Below are positions 29,101-36,478 of a stretch of DNA of 64,000 nt, in pieces. The stretch is taken from positions 1 to 64,000 of the IMG/VR virus record IMGVR_UViG_3300036770_004511; one strand, 5' to 3'. The notes under the pieces were generated by a model. That model ran no database searches and was not told the DNA's origin. It saw only the letters and a list, made by a program, of their open reading frames with translations. The DNA comes from a virus. Each line of letters starts with the position of its first letter. Position 1 is the stretch's first letter. A program made the translations under genes and the position numbers.

Positions 29101-32100
29101 CCGGGATCGCCGGTATCGCCTTTTGGTCCGGTAGCACCGGTAGCTCCACTCGCACCAATACCAGTTGCACCTTGGCTACCAGTAGCTCCCGGAGGTCCTT
29201 GGATACCAGTTGCACCCCCAGGTCCTGTTGCGCCTGTGGATCCAATCTCTCCATCGATACCAGTGGCACCGCGTGGTCCCGTGGCACCAGTAACACCTGT
29301 TGCGCCAATACCTGTTGCGCCTGTAGCACCATATGGTCCAGTGGCTCCGGTGCTGCCTGTTTGTCCTGTGTCGCCCTTGGCACCAGTTAAACCAATTGAG
29401 CCAGTAGCACCTGTGGATCCAATATTGCCTGTGATACCAGTAGCGCCTGTGGCACCAGGAAATCCTATATTTCCTTGAGCACCCGGAACTGCTGTACTAA
29501 TATCTAACCAGAATGAATCAAATTGATTATTGACCCAAACATACAGTATATCATTGTCTGAGTTATACCATAATGAACCAGTGACTGGGTTGATTGGGGC
29601 TGTAGAACTAACTGTAATTTCTGTAGGTCCAGTAGCACCTTGTATACCAGTCGCGCCTGTGGCACCAACGCCTGTAGCTCCTGTTGCACCTGTATCACCC
29701 TGCGGCCCAGTTGCACCTTGCGCTCCAGTGGCTCCTGTTGCACCCGACGGATCACCCGGGTCACCTTTAGCACCAGTAGCTCCAGTTGCTCCAGAATCGC
29801 CCGGAGTTCCTGCCGTGCCCGGGTCTCCTGGAGTGCCACCAGGACCGGTAGCGCCAGTTGCGCCACCACCGCCAATGAAGGGCACACCATTGGCATACAA
29901 GAACGTTCCTGCCCTAACACTAGTGAATACAGCGTTCTCTACTGTACTAAATGTTATGCTTTGATATGGTACTGCGTTAGCGTTACTGGTTATAACAATG
30001 TTATTTCCAGAGCGTATAGTAACATGGTCTAGCCCAACTGCTACTAACTGTTCACTGTTTTCTACTTCCCAGTATTTGAAAGTAGAATTCATAGCAACTA
30101 AAACATTACCGTTGCCTCTATCTCGTACTTCAAATCCCGATTCTTCATCAAATAACAAACTAGAAACTGTAGATACTGTAACATTAGGTTGTAAATTACC
30201 TATGTGCAGTGTACCAACAGTAAGAAATGTTGGTCCTGTGGCACCTGTAGCGCCACCAGGGTCACCCTGTGGTCCTGTGGCTCCTGTACTACCTGTAAAT
30301 CCTGATGCACCAGTTGCACCATCTGGGCCTGCTGGACCAATTGGGCCTACTGGCCCTGTGCTACCAGTAGCACCATTTACACCAGGAGTGCCCGGTAATC
30401 CGCTTGCGCCTGTGGCACCATCATTGCCCTGCGAACCAGGTGCGCCAGCTGGGCCCGTTGCACCCGTGGCACCATTGACTCCGGGTGTACCTGGAATACC
30501 CGATGCACCTGTGGCACCTAATAGTCCTTCCCCTGGCGGTCCAGCAATACCTGTGGCGCCAGTGGCACCCATTCCAGCATATTCACCAGGTAGACCTTGT
30601 GGACCAGTGGCTCCTGTGTTACCTGTGTCACCCGGTGGCCCTTGTATACCAGTTGCACCAGTGGCTCCATCTACACCGTCGGTGCCTGGCAGCCCTGATG
30701 CTCCAGTGGCCCCTGTACTACCTAAATTACCAATTGGACCTTGTATACCAGTTGCACCTGTGGCTCCAGTGATACCCGGTGTACCTGGTAGTCCAGTAGC
30801 ACCTTGATCTCCATCTACACCGCTAGGACCAACCGGCCCGGGTAGTCCTGTAGCACCTGTAGCACCATCTGCACCATTGCGTCCTGGTAATCCCGATGCT
30901 CCAGTAGCCCCTGTGCTACCTAAATCTCCAATTGGCCCTTGTATACCAGTAGCACCACTAGCACCTGTTACACCCGGTGTACCCGGTAAACCAGTGGCTC
31001 CTTGTTCTCCATCTTCGCCTCGTGGACCGACTGGTCCCGGTAATCCTGTAGCACCGGTGGCACCTTGGCCTGCGAACTCTCCTGGTAAACCTTGTGGACC
31101 AGTTGCTCCTGTGTCACCTTTATCCCCCGGAGGGCCGGCTATACCAGTAGCACCTGTAGCACCGTTTACCCCTGGAGTACCCGGTAATCCGCTTGCTCCT
31201 TGATCTCCAGTCTCGCCACGTGGTCCCACTGGCCCTTGTATACCAGTTGCGCCTGTAGCGCCATCAATACCAGGTAATCCTTGTAGACCAGACGCTCCTT
31301 GCTCGCCGGTATCACCTTTTGGTCCCACTGGGCCCGAAATACCTGTGGCTCCTGTAGCTCCTGCTGTGCCCGGGGCACCAGGAATACCACTAGCGCCTGT
31401 ATCCCCTGTTTCACCTTGTGGGCCCACTGGCCCTTGTATACCAGTGGCACCGGTCGCTCCATCAATACCTGCTATGCCCTGTAGACCACTAGCGCCAGTG
31501 GCACCTTGTTCGCCTGCTGGGCCCACTGGCCCAGCTAATCCAGTTGCACCTGTAGATCCTACGGTACCAGCTGTACCCGGTAATCCTGTAGCTCCTTGTT
31601 CGCCAGTTTCACCACGTGGACCCACTGGACCTTGTATACCAGTCGCGCCTGTTGATCCATCAATCCCCGGCAATCCAGTTAAACCGGTGGCCCCTTGTTC
31701 GCCTGTTTCTCCGCGCGGCCCTACTGGTCCTTGTATACCAGTAGCGCCAGTTGATCCATCTAATCCTGCTGTGCCTTGAAAACCAGTGGCACCTTGTTCC
31801 CCTGTATCACCTTTGGCTCCCACAGGTCCTTGTATACCAGTTGCACCTGTACTACCTGTTATTCCTGGAGTTCCTGCTAACCCAGTAGCTCCTTGTTCCC
31901 CATCTATACCACGTGGTCCCACTGGCCCTTGTATACCAGTTGCGCCAGTAGCTCCGTCCAATCCTGCTGTGCCTTGTAGCCCGGTGGCACCCTGTTCTCC
32001 GGTATCACCTTTTGGACCTACTGGGCCCGAGATACCAGTGGCTCCTGTAGCACCATCTATTCCTGCTGTACCTTGTAACCCACTTGCGCCTGTAGCACCC

Positions 32101-33497
32101 ACCGAGCCTGCAGGGCCCACGGGCCCAGGTAAACCACTTGCACCAGTGGCGCCATCTATACCTGCTGTACCTGCAGGACCAGTTGCTCCAGTAGAACCCT
32201 GTATACCAGAGGGACCAATCGGTCCTGCTATACCTGTGGCACCTACTGTGCCCGGTGTTCCTGGAATTCCAAATCCGGTCGCACCTTGTTCTCCAGTGTC
32301 TCCTTTTGGTCCTACTGGGCCTGGCAGTCCGGTGGCACCAGTGGCTCCTACAGGACCTGTAGCCCCGGGTTCTCCTATACCAGTAGCACCTTGTTGCCCG
32401 GGTAGTCCAGGCGCACCTGCTATACCAGTGGCACCAGTTGAACCCAAATCTCCGGATGGCCCAGGAGTTCCTGCTATACCTGGTAATCCAGTGGCACCAA
32501 CAGGACCAGCTATACCTTGAACACCAGCTGGACCGGTAGCACCTTGCGTTCCTGCAGGACCAACAGGACCAGCTACACCTGTAGCACCTGTAGCGCCTGT
32601 AATGCCCGGAACACCTTGACTACCGGTTGCTCCAACAGGGCCTGCAGGACCAGCCGGCCCAAGAGCACCGGTAGCTCCAATTGATCCTGTGGCTCCAATT
32701 ACACCCTGCGGGCCTTGAGTGCCTGCGGTTCCTGGCGCACCAGTGGCCCCAGTTAATCCTGGTGCTCCAGTGGCACCTACACCGGTAAATGCCGCGCCGT
32801 TAGCATAAAATATACTGTCTGCGTAGATACTGCCGCCAGCATAGATATTTCCACCTACACCTAATCCGCCGTCGACAACTAATGCCCCAGTAGTAGGGCT
32901 AGTACTTACTGTGATATTACTTAGATATAAACTACCAGCTGATACTGCCGCAGCAGTGCCGGTCACTTGTCCACTGTCAACCGTGGCATTGGTTAAAAAT
33001 ATCAGTTCACCGGTGCTGTTATCCCAACCAATGAATGCACCCCGATCTGCACCATCCCTATAATAGTGCATGAGCAGACCAAGATCTTGTCCATCATCGA
33101 CAACAAGATCGGCTCCGCCCGGGCCTGTATGAATTTCAAATACACTAGTAGTTACTGTTTCATTACTGGTATTAACAGTGGTGGTATTGCCTAAAACCAC
33201 TAAATTACCGGTTACTACAACATCAACAGCAGCTAGATTGTTTAATGTACCAACCTGTGTGATTTGAGGCTGGCTTGGTGTCATTATGGTACCATAAATG
33301 GTACTTGAGGCTATATTTCCTGCATGTAAATTGCCTGTGATGCCTACGCCACCTTGAACACGCAATGTACCTGTATCTACATTGATACTGGCAATATTAC
33401 CTGTTAAGGTTAGTGGAGTGCCTAGTACAGTGTGAGTAAGGTTACTGGTGCTGTCAAAATTACTCAGTACAACCGGCTGTCGCAGGTACCTAATCAT
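26151..33497 (-). CDS. Giant collagen-like tail fibre
   Basis: The product is 2448 aa, the second largest here. About 240 N-terminal residues resemble fibre bases with repeats such as VVVTGNLVVLGNTTTVNTSN and GALVVDGGLGVGGNIYA. Then follow several long Gly-X-Y blocks (the largest encoded at about 30240-32780, another at about 28380-29490) with the period [16 protein letters not shown], interrupted by beta modules: FYANGAAF/FLYANGVPFIG, LW-D modules, and four copies of a 60-70 residue module containing VDGIYQIPG.NF...SEIIVQ. It ends VRLLGTGAGSGNVVKLQKTYVKV. Collagen triple helices give a long semi-rigid trimer. It may be a long side fibre. Confidence 0.85.
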   Translation of the reverse strand: MIRYLRQPVVLSNFDSTSNLTHTVLGTPLTLTGNIASINVDTGTLRVQGGVGITGNLHAGNIASSTIYGTIMTPSQPQITQVGTLNNLAAVDVVVTGNLVVLGNTTTVNTSNETVTTSVFEIHTGPGGADLVVDDGQDLGLLMHYYRDGADRGAFIGWDNSTGELIFLTNATVDSGQVTGTAAAVSAGSLYLSNITVSTSPTTGALVVDGGLGVGGNIYAGGSIYADSIFYANGAAFTGVGATGAPGLTGATGAPGTAGTQGPQGVIGATGSIGATGALGPAGPAGPVGATGSQGVPGITGATGATGVAGPVGPAGTQGATGPAGVQGIAGPVGATGLPGIAGTPGPSGDLGSTGATGIAGAPGLPGQQGATGIGEPGATGPVGATGATGLPGPVGPKGDTGEQGATGFGIPGTPGTVGATGIAGPIGPSGIQGSTGATGPAGTAGIDGATGASGLPGPVGPAGSVGATGASGLQGTAGIDGATGATGISGPVGPKGDTGEQGATGLQGTAGLDGATGATGIQGPVGPRGIDGEQGATGLAGTPGITGSTGATGIQGPVGAKGDTGEQGATGFQGTAGLDGSTGATGIQGPVGPRGETGEQGATGLTGLPGIDGSTGATGIQGPVGPRGETGEQGATGLPGTAGTVGSTGATGLAGPVGPAGEQGATGASGLQGIAGIDGATGATGIQGPVGPQGETGDTGASGIPGAPGTAGATGATGISGPVGPKGDTGEQGASGLQGLPGIDGATGATGIQGPVGPRGETGDQGASGLPGTPGVNGATGATGIAGPPGDKGDTGATGPQGLPGEFAGQGATGATGLPGPVGPRGEDGEQGATGLPGTPGVTGASGATGIQGPIGDLGSTGATGASGLPGRNGADGATGATGLPGPVGPSGVDGDQGATGLPGTPGITGATGATGIQGPIGNLGSTGATGASGLPGTDGVDGATGATGIQGPPGDTGNTGATGPQGLPGEYAGMGATGATGIAGPPGEGLLGATGASGIPGTPGVNGATGATGPAGAPGSQGNDGATGASGLPGTPGVNGATGSTGPVGPIGPAGPDGATGASGFTGSTGATGPQGDPGGATGATGPTFLTVGTLHIGNLQPNVTVSTVSSLLFDEESGFEVRDRGNGNVLVAMNSTFKYWEVENSEQLVAVGLDHVTIRSGNNIVITSNANAVPYQSITFSTVENAVFTSVRAGTFLYANGVPFIGGGGATGATGPGGTPGDPGTAGTPGDSGATGATGAKGDPGDPSGATGATGAQGATGPQGDTGATGATGVGATGATGIQGATGPTEITVSSTAPINPVTGSLWYNSDNDILYVWVNNQFDSFWLDISTAVPGAQGNIGFPGATGATGITGNIGSTGATGSIGLTGAKGDTGQTGSTGATGPYGATGATGIGATGVTGATGPRGATGIDGEIGSTGATGPGGATGIQGPPGATGSQGATGIGASGATGATGPKGDTGDPGGATGATGVAGEPGDPGGATGATGPDGAPGEPGEVGTPGDLGATGATGATGPSGADGTDGIDGSTGATGPKGDQGDPGGATGATGASGPAGVPGDPGGATGPAGIPGEPGSPGSPGGSGATGATGPSGTPGDPGSPGSPGGATGATGPAGGPGGPGSTGATGPRGATGIAGEKGDTGDPGGATGATGIQGPTGSPGDPGGATGATGIQGPAGPDGANGPIGATGATGAGATGATGIKGDPGSFYDARFQPFTQQSIGTGAQTNYPLTSNTFSGNSLVVHVDGIYQLPGINFTANADYVTFVGAPAANAEIIIQNTTPVIDLESRWYWPFSQNITADGTNVNYVLSGNIAGQNSLLIHIDGIYQIPGVNFSANSTYISFYNPPVANSEITVQHSGTLIAASGGNATGGAQVAVSATAPLNPQEGDLWLDSDNGKLAVYLANGWIEVGGSSTLFTANDFIVAGGIDTEGNIRANNFLANVAVYASQYFYSNGTPFIGGAGLNGATGATGPAGNPGNPGSAGTAGATGATGPVGASGAAGTPGTPGTAGGPGATGATGVTGSPGSPGSPGTVGSTGATGSVGTPGVAGATGSTGPIGPPGTPGVNNASPVESFTRTFVGTGAEVAFDLAANVANTNQLIAFVDGIYQIPGTNFTSNSSWIIFTSAPVTNSEIIVQSSTNTYGATGPQGATGAPGTPGGATGIAGPQGSTGATGPVGATGSSGSAGTPGTPGTEGATGATGIGSTGATGAPGPAGTSANITVYDEGTLVAGSISSLNFVGSAVEATTSGSNVTITVTATAGNIGNVILTTGFVDRFTGNGVASNYSLSTSLVSSRSVVVFVDSVYQIPDIDFTIADNLLSFAGVPDANADIVVQGFSNQLGTDPITADPTGIQVNTSAIALDQFGTTNIRTAKYVISISNSTEYQATEAMIVHNGTTAQLVTYATVYTGAAALMTFSTDISSGQVRLLGTGAGSGNVVKLQKTYVKV
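30240..32780 (-). repeat. Main Gly-X-Y collagen-coding block
   Basis: About 845 codons of Gly-X-Y with GATGATG, GPVGPRG and GEQGATG units in the giant fibre gene. The DNA is highly repetitive, which makes this stretch a likely site of unequal recombination and of assembly error. Confidence 0.85.
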
Positions 33498-33502
33498 TGC
33501 GG

Positions 33503-33859
33503 TTAGCTCATTACCTCATAGGATATTAAAAACTGTAATAGTCCATTTTGGCTAGCCGAAATACGTATACTATCCCCTTCTTCTATGTAGATACCAGTGT
33601 CTTTACCAACTATAACCACCGGGGAGCCTAAGCTGACTGGTACATCTACTGCTAGTTTGAAACTTACACTGTTTCTGTATAAATCCACAGTGCAAGTAGT
33701 TGGAGCACCGCCTACATTAGTGACAAATAAACTGTTGACTCTCAGCACTTGATTACTGTTCAAGCCATTGCTTATAGCCGGCAGCATGGTGGTAGTAACC
33801 CACTCTGCGTGGGTTTTTCCAATAATAGTTGTGCTACTGATTAGATTAGGTGCAGCCAT
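33503..33859 (-). CDS. Small beta-rich virion protein
   Basis: The product is 118 aa, starting MAAPNLISSTTIIGKTHAEWV after TTGGATAA. The segment VNSLFVTNVGGAPTTCTVDL followed by VGKDTGIYIEEGDSIRI matches a common small phage beta-sandwich protein type; the same pattern (V.N.G..PT, then GD.I) is in the product at 50745-51071, and more distantly at 15552-15881. It lies directly upstream of the giant collagen fibre (gap 5 nt), so it may anchor it. No enzymatic residues are seen. A late-promoter-like GCTAAATA is 27 bp upstream. Confidence 0.8.
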   Translation of the reverse strand: MAAPNLISSTTIIGKTHAEWVTTTMLPAISNGLNSNQVLRVNSLFVTNVGGAPTTCTVDLYRNSVSFKLAVDVPVSLGSPVVIVGKDTGIYIEEGDSIRISASQNGLLQFLISYEVMS

Positions 33860-33885
33860 GTTTTATCCAATTATTACCAATAATG

Positions 33886-33893
33886 TATTTAGC
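33886..33893 (-). promoter_or_regulatory. Late-promoter-like GCTAAATA
   Basis: The minus strand reads GCTAAATACATT in the 65-bp gap between genes, 27 bp from the ATG at 33859. It keeps the TAAATA core and would transcribe the small beta protein and the giant collagen fibre. Confidence 0.5.
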
Positions 33894-33924
33894 GACACCC
33901 TATTCCAGTGAGAGTTGGGCATTT

Positions 33925-36477
33925 TTAAGCCAAACTCAAGGTAATTGCACACCAGCCTTCAGTGTAAGTTGTGGAGGTTATACCATTTGCAGTAGATCCA
34001 GGGAAATTAGTTTTGAATCCAGTACTGGTTATTCTAATATTAGCTGTTTGCCCGGCTGTGATCAGACCGGCATGTACTGCTGCACGTCTAAGATCACTAT
34101 CCGAAGTATATCCATATGTGTTATTGCCCCATACTTGAGCACCATTAACGGTGCCGGTTATTTGTGCTACGTTTCCTGAAATATTTTTAGCTCCGACTAA
34201 TCCGACACCATCAAAGCTAGGAGGACAAACAAAAGTTCCATCGCCCTGTATACCATAAACCGGGGGAGGAGTAGGAACCGTGGTTGGGGTGGGAATAGGC
34301 AATGGAATCACACCACCTTTCCATAAATTAATATTATCTAGATAAAAGTTAGCACCAATCAATTGCCCGCCGCTGGCATCATAGCTACCAGCTATGAACA
34401 CAAATCTATAACTACCTGCGTCACTGGATCCAATGGTATATTCCAAGGTTTGCCATCCTGTGTACAGCCCAAATTCATTTAATAATAGCACAGATTTACC
34501 GGTAGAGGGATTAATCAAATAAGCAAATACGTCATATTCATCATTGAACATTTCTGCACGCCAATTCATAACAATCTTATCACCTGCTGCCACAATAAGA
34601 TTTTGGTTACTAACAATATAAGGACCGCGTACTATGCCATAGGGTTGATTTACACTGCCTTCTTGGCGTAATTTTAATACACGATTACCCAAAAATCCAG
34701 GAACGAAGCCACCGTCGGCTGCCCAAGAATATTGATAAGTTCCTGTTACTGCATCACCAAATGGGGCGGGACTGTTTCCATGTACTGCTTTGGGATTATT
34801 AGGAGTTGGGAATCCGAATATGCTACTGGCCCCATTGGTACGTACACCTTCAAGATATATAGTCCAGCCTGGGTAAGTCACTGTGGTGCCGCTAGTGACC
34901 ACCGGAGAATCAATTTCAAAGTCGCCATTGAAGAAGTAATCAATAGCGTCGGGCGGAATTGGCACCGGTACAGGTATAGGAATAGGTGTGGGTATCGGTA
35001 GCGGAGTCAATGTATCAACAATTTCTACATTGGCTTCTAATGGACCATTTAGTAACTTTAATGTAAAAAATTCTCTGCGCGACGACTCATTGACTCCGTC
35101 TATGCGCGGCGTGAATTCTACATTAGCGAAACCGTTGATCATTTGAAAGGTCCCACTGAGTATATTGGCTGGCTGCACAAAGTCTGAATCATCTACGCCT
35201 GGCGTTTTTATTATAATATAATCCCAGCTGGATCCATTGGGAATTCGGGGTTCGGTGGCACTGTCGTGTTGTAGAGTAAAACGTACACTATCGCCTTCAG
35301 CCACCCTGCCAGTATTGGCATAAAGTCTTAATGTAACATATACAATATCAATGCTGACTTGCACACTAGGAAATTCCTGTAACCTGACTGTAAAAGTTTC
35401 ATCACGATCAGTGTCTATCATGATCTGCAACGGCAAGTCAGCATCGCAACGATTAGCGTCTGTGGTTACTGTATTCAGCTGCGGTAAAAAGATCCCTGTT
35501 AATAAATTATAATTAATTTCACTGGTAACAGTGGTACTCACTGTGGCATTGAAATCGCGACTATTGATTTTGTCTCCTACTATTTCAAAAAACACTTCAC
35601 TATTAACTGGCACGCTGGTTGTATGCAAACTCACAGTAACATTGCCACCAACATACACCCGACTTTTATTAGAGGTCAAGCTATAGGTAATAGGTGGAGC
35701 ATTACCATATACATCTACTGTGATAACTTTGGGTTCACCAATTTGCCCGGTTTGAGTAATTAGTGTATAGGTAAATGCGTCTGTGCCTTGAAACATTCTA
35801 TAAGGCACATACAGTATACCTTGGCGGTCTTGGGTTAAACGTGCGTAACCCCACAGTGGCTGAGTTAGTACTACCGGTTCTACTCGCTGTGCTTCTAATG
35901 CTCTACGACGTAATCGTTTGTTCCATTCCCCAGTGCCACTGATGCTGGCAGTGTCAGGGCTACCTCCAGCAAACCGTCCAGGATTATGAGGCAGTTCAAC
36001 CCAGTCATAACTTTTATAATTATCAAACCTGAATACGGCTCCTCGCTTGGCTGGGTCACTGGTGCGTTCTGGTAATGGATCATATACAGTATCATAAATC
36101 ACAGTTAGAGGAGCAATAATATCTCTATTAAATTCTATTACGCCGCCTGTCTTGGCCCAATTAGTTCCATCACCAGTTCTATCACGGAGAAATCTAAATT
36201 CGGTCCAAGGTAGTCCAGGCCATGTTCTACTATTAAACCCGCCGTAGTTTATTATACGATATCCGCGATAGGGCCTAAATTCTTTTTCGTAAATTTCTAA
36301 AAAATGTATTGTTCGTATATCAAAATTAACAGGAATTTGATTACGATACGCACCCACAATGCGTCGTACAATAGCACCACGTTGGGTATCTTCTAATGTG
36401 GTGATACGATTAGGCATAAAATGATAAATGTCCCTGGTTACAGGCACTATCACTCTATTGTTCTGTATCAACAGCAC
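33925..36477 (-). CDS. Large adhesin with Calx-beta-like repeats, galactose-binding-like domain and LCCL-like C-terminus
   Basis: The product is 850 aa from a GTG at 36477; GAGGAGG sits just upstream and the overlapping ATG runs into a stop after three codons, so GTG is the start. Residues 1-270 are a unique region with cadherin-like beta features (GILYVPYRMFQGTDAFTYTL). About 275-500 hold Calx-beta-like repeats (GRVAEGDSVRFTLQHD). A Pro-rich spacer precedes a galactose-binding-like beta sandwich (about 512-715: FNGDFEIDS, PGWTIYLEGVRTNGA, NFYLDNINLW). After a second Pro-Thr spacer, residues 745-850 match an LCCL domain (VWGNNTYGYTSDSDLRRAAV, HAGLI, then GITSTTYTEGW). It is probably a host-binding appendage. 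Confidence 0.85.
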   Translation of the reverse strand: MLLIQNNRVIVPVTRDIYHFMPNRITTLEDTQRGAIVRRIVGAYRNQIPVNFDIRTIHFLEIYEKEFRPYRGYRIINYGGFNSRTWPGLPWTEFRFLRDRTGDGTNWAKTGGVIEFNRDIIAPLTVIYDTVYDPLPERTSDPAKRGAVFRFDNYKSYDWVELPHNPGRFAGGSPDTASISGTGEWNKRLRRRALEAQRVEPVVLTQPLWGYARLTQDRQGILYVPYRMFQGTDAFTYTLITQTGQIGEPKVITVDVYGNAPPITYSLTSNKSRVYVGGNVTVSLHTTSVPVNSEVFFEIVGDKINSRDFNATVSTTVTSEINYNLLTGIFLPQLNTVTTDANRCDADLPLQIMIDTDRDETFTVRLQEFPSVQVSIDIVYVTLRLYANTGRVAEGDSVRFTLQHDSATEPRIPNGSSWDYIIIKTPGVDDSDFVQPANILSGTFQMINGFANVEFTPRIDGVNESSRREFFTLKLLNGPLEANVEIVDTLTPLPIPTPIPIPVPVPIPPDAIDYFFNGDFEIDSPVVTSGTTVTYPGWTIYLEGVRTNGASSIFGFPTPNNPKAVHGNSPAPFGDAVTGTYQYSWAADGGFVPGFLGNRVLKLRQEGSVNQPYGIVRGPYIVSNQNLIVAAGDKIVMNWRAEMFNDEYDVFAYLINPSTGKSVLLLNEFGLYTGWQTLEYTIGSSDAGSYRFVFIAGSYDASGGQLIGANFYLDNINLWKGGVIPLPIPTPTTVPTPPPVYGIQGDGTFVCPPSFDGVGLVGAKNISGNVAQITGTVNGAQVWGNNTYGYTSDSDLRRAAVHAGLITAGQTANIRITSTGFKTNFPGSTANGITSTTYTEGWCAITLSLA

Positions 36478-36478
36478 A

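Noticed and set aside
29998-32520. Long plus-strand frames rich in PVAPVAP across the collagen block
   Set aside because: They are antisense readings of GATGATG-type collagen codons, have no SD and no promoter, and mirror the real minus-strand gene.
28380-32780. Regularly spaced repeats that might look like a CRISPR array
   Set aside because: The period is 9 or 18 nt in frame with Gly-X-Y codons, with no unique spacers of constant length.
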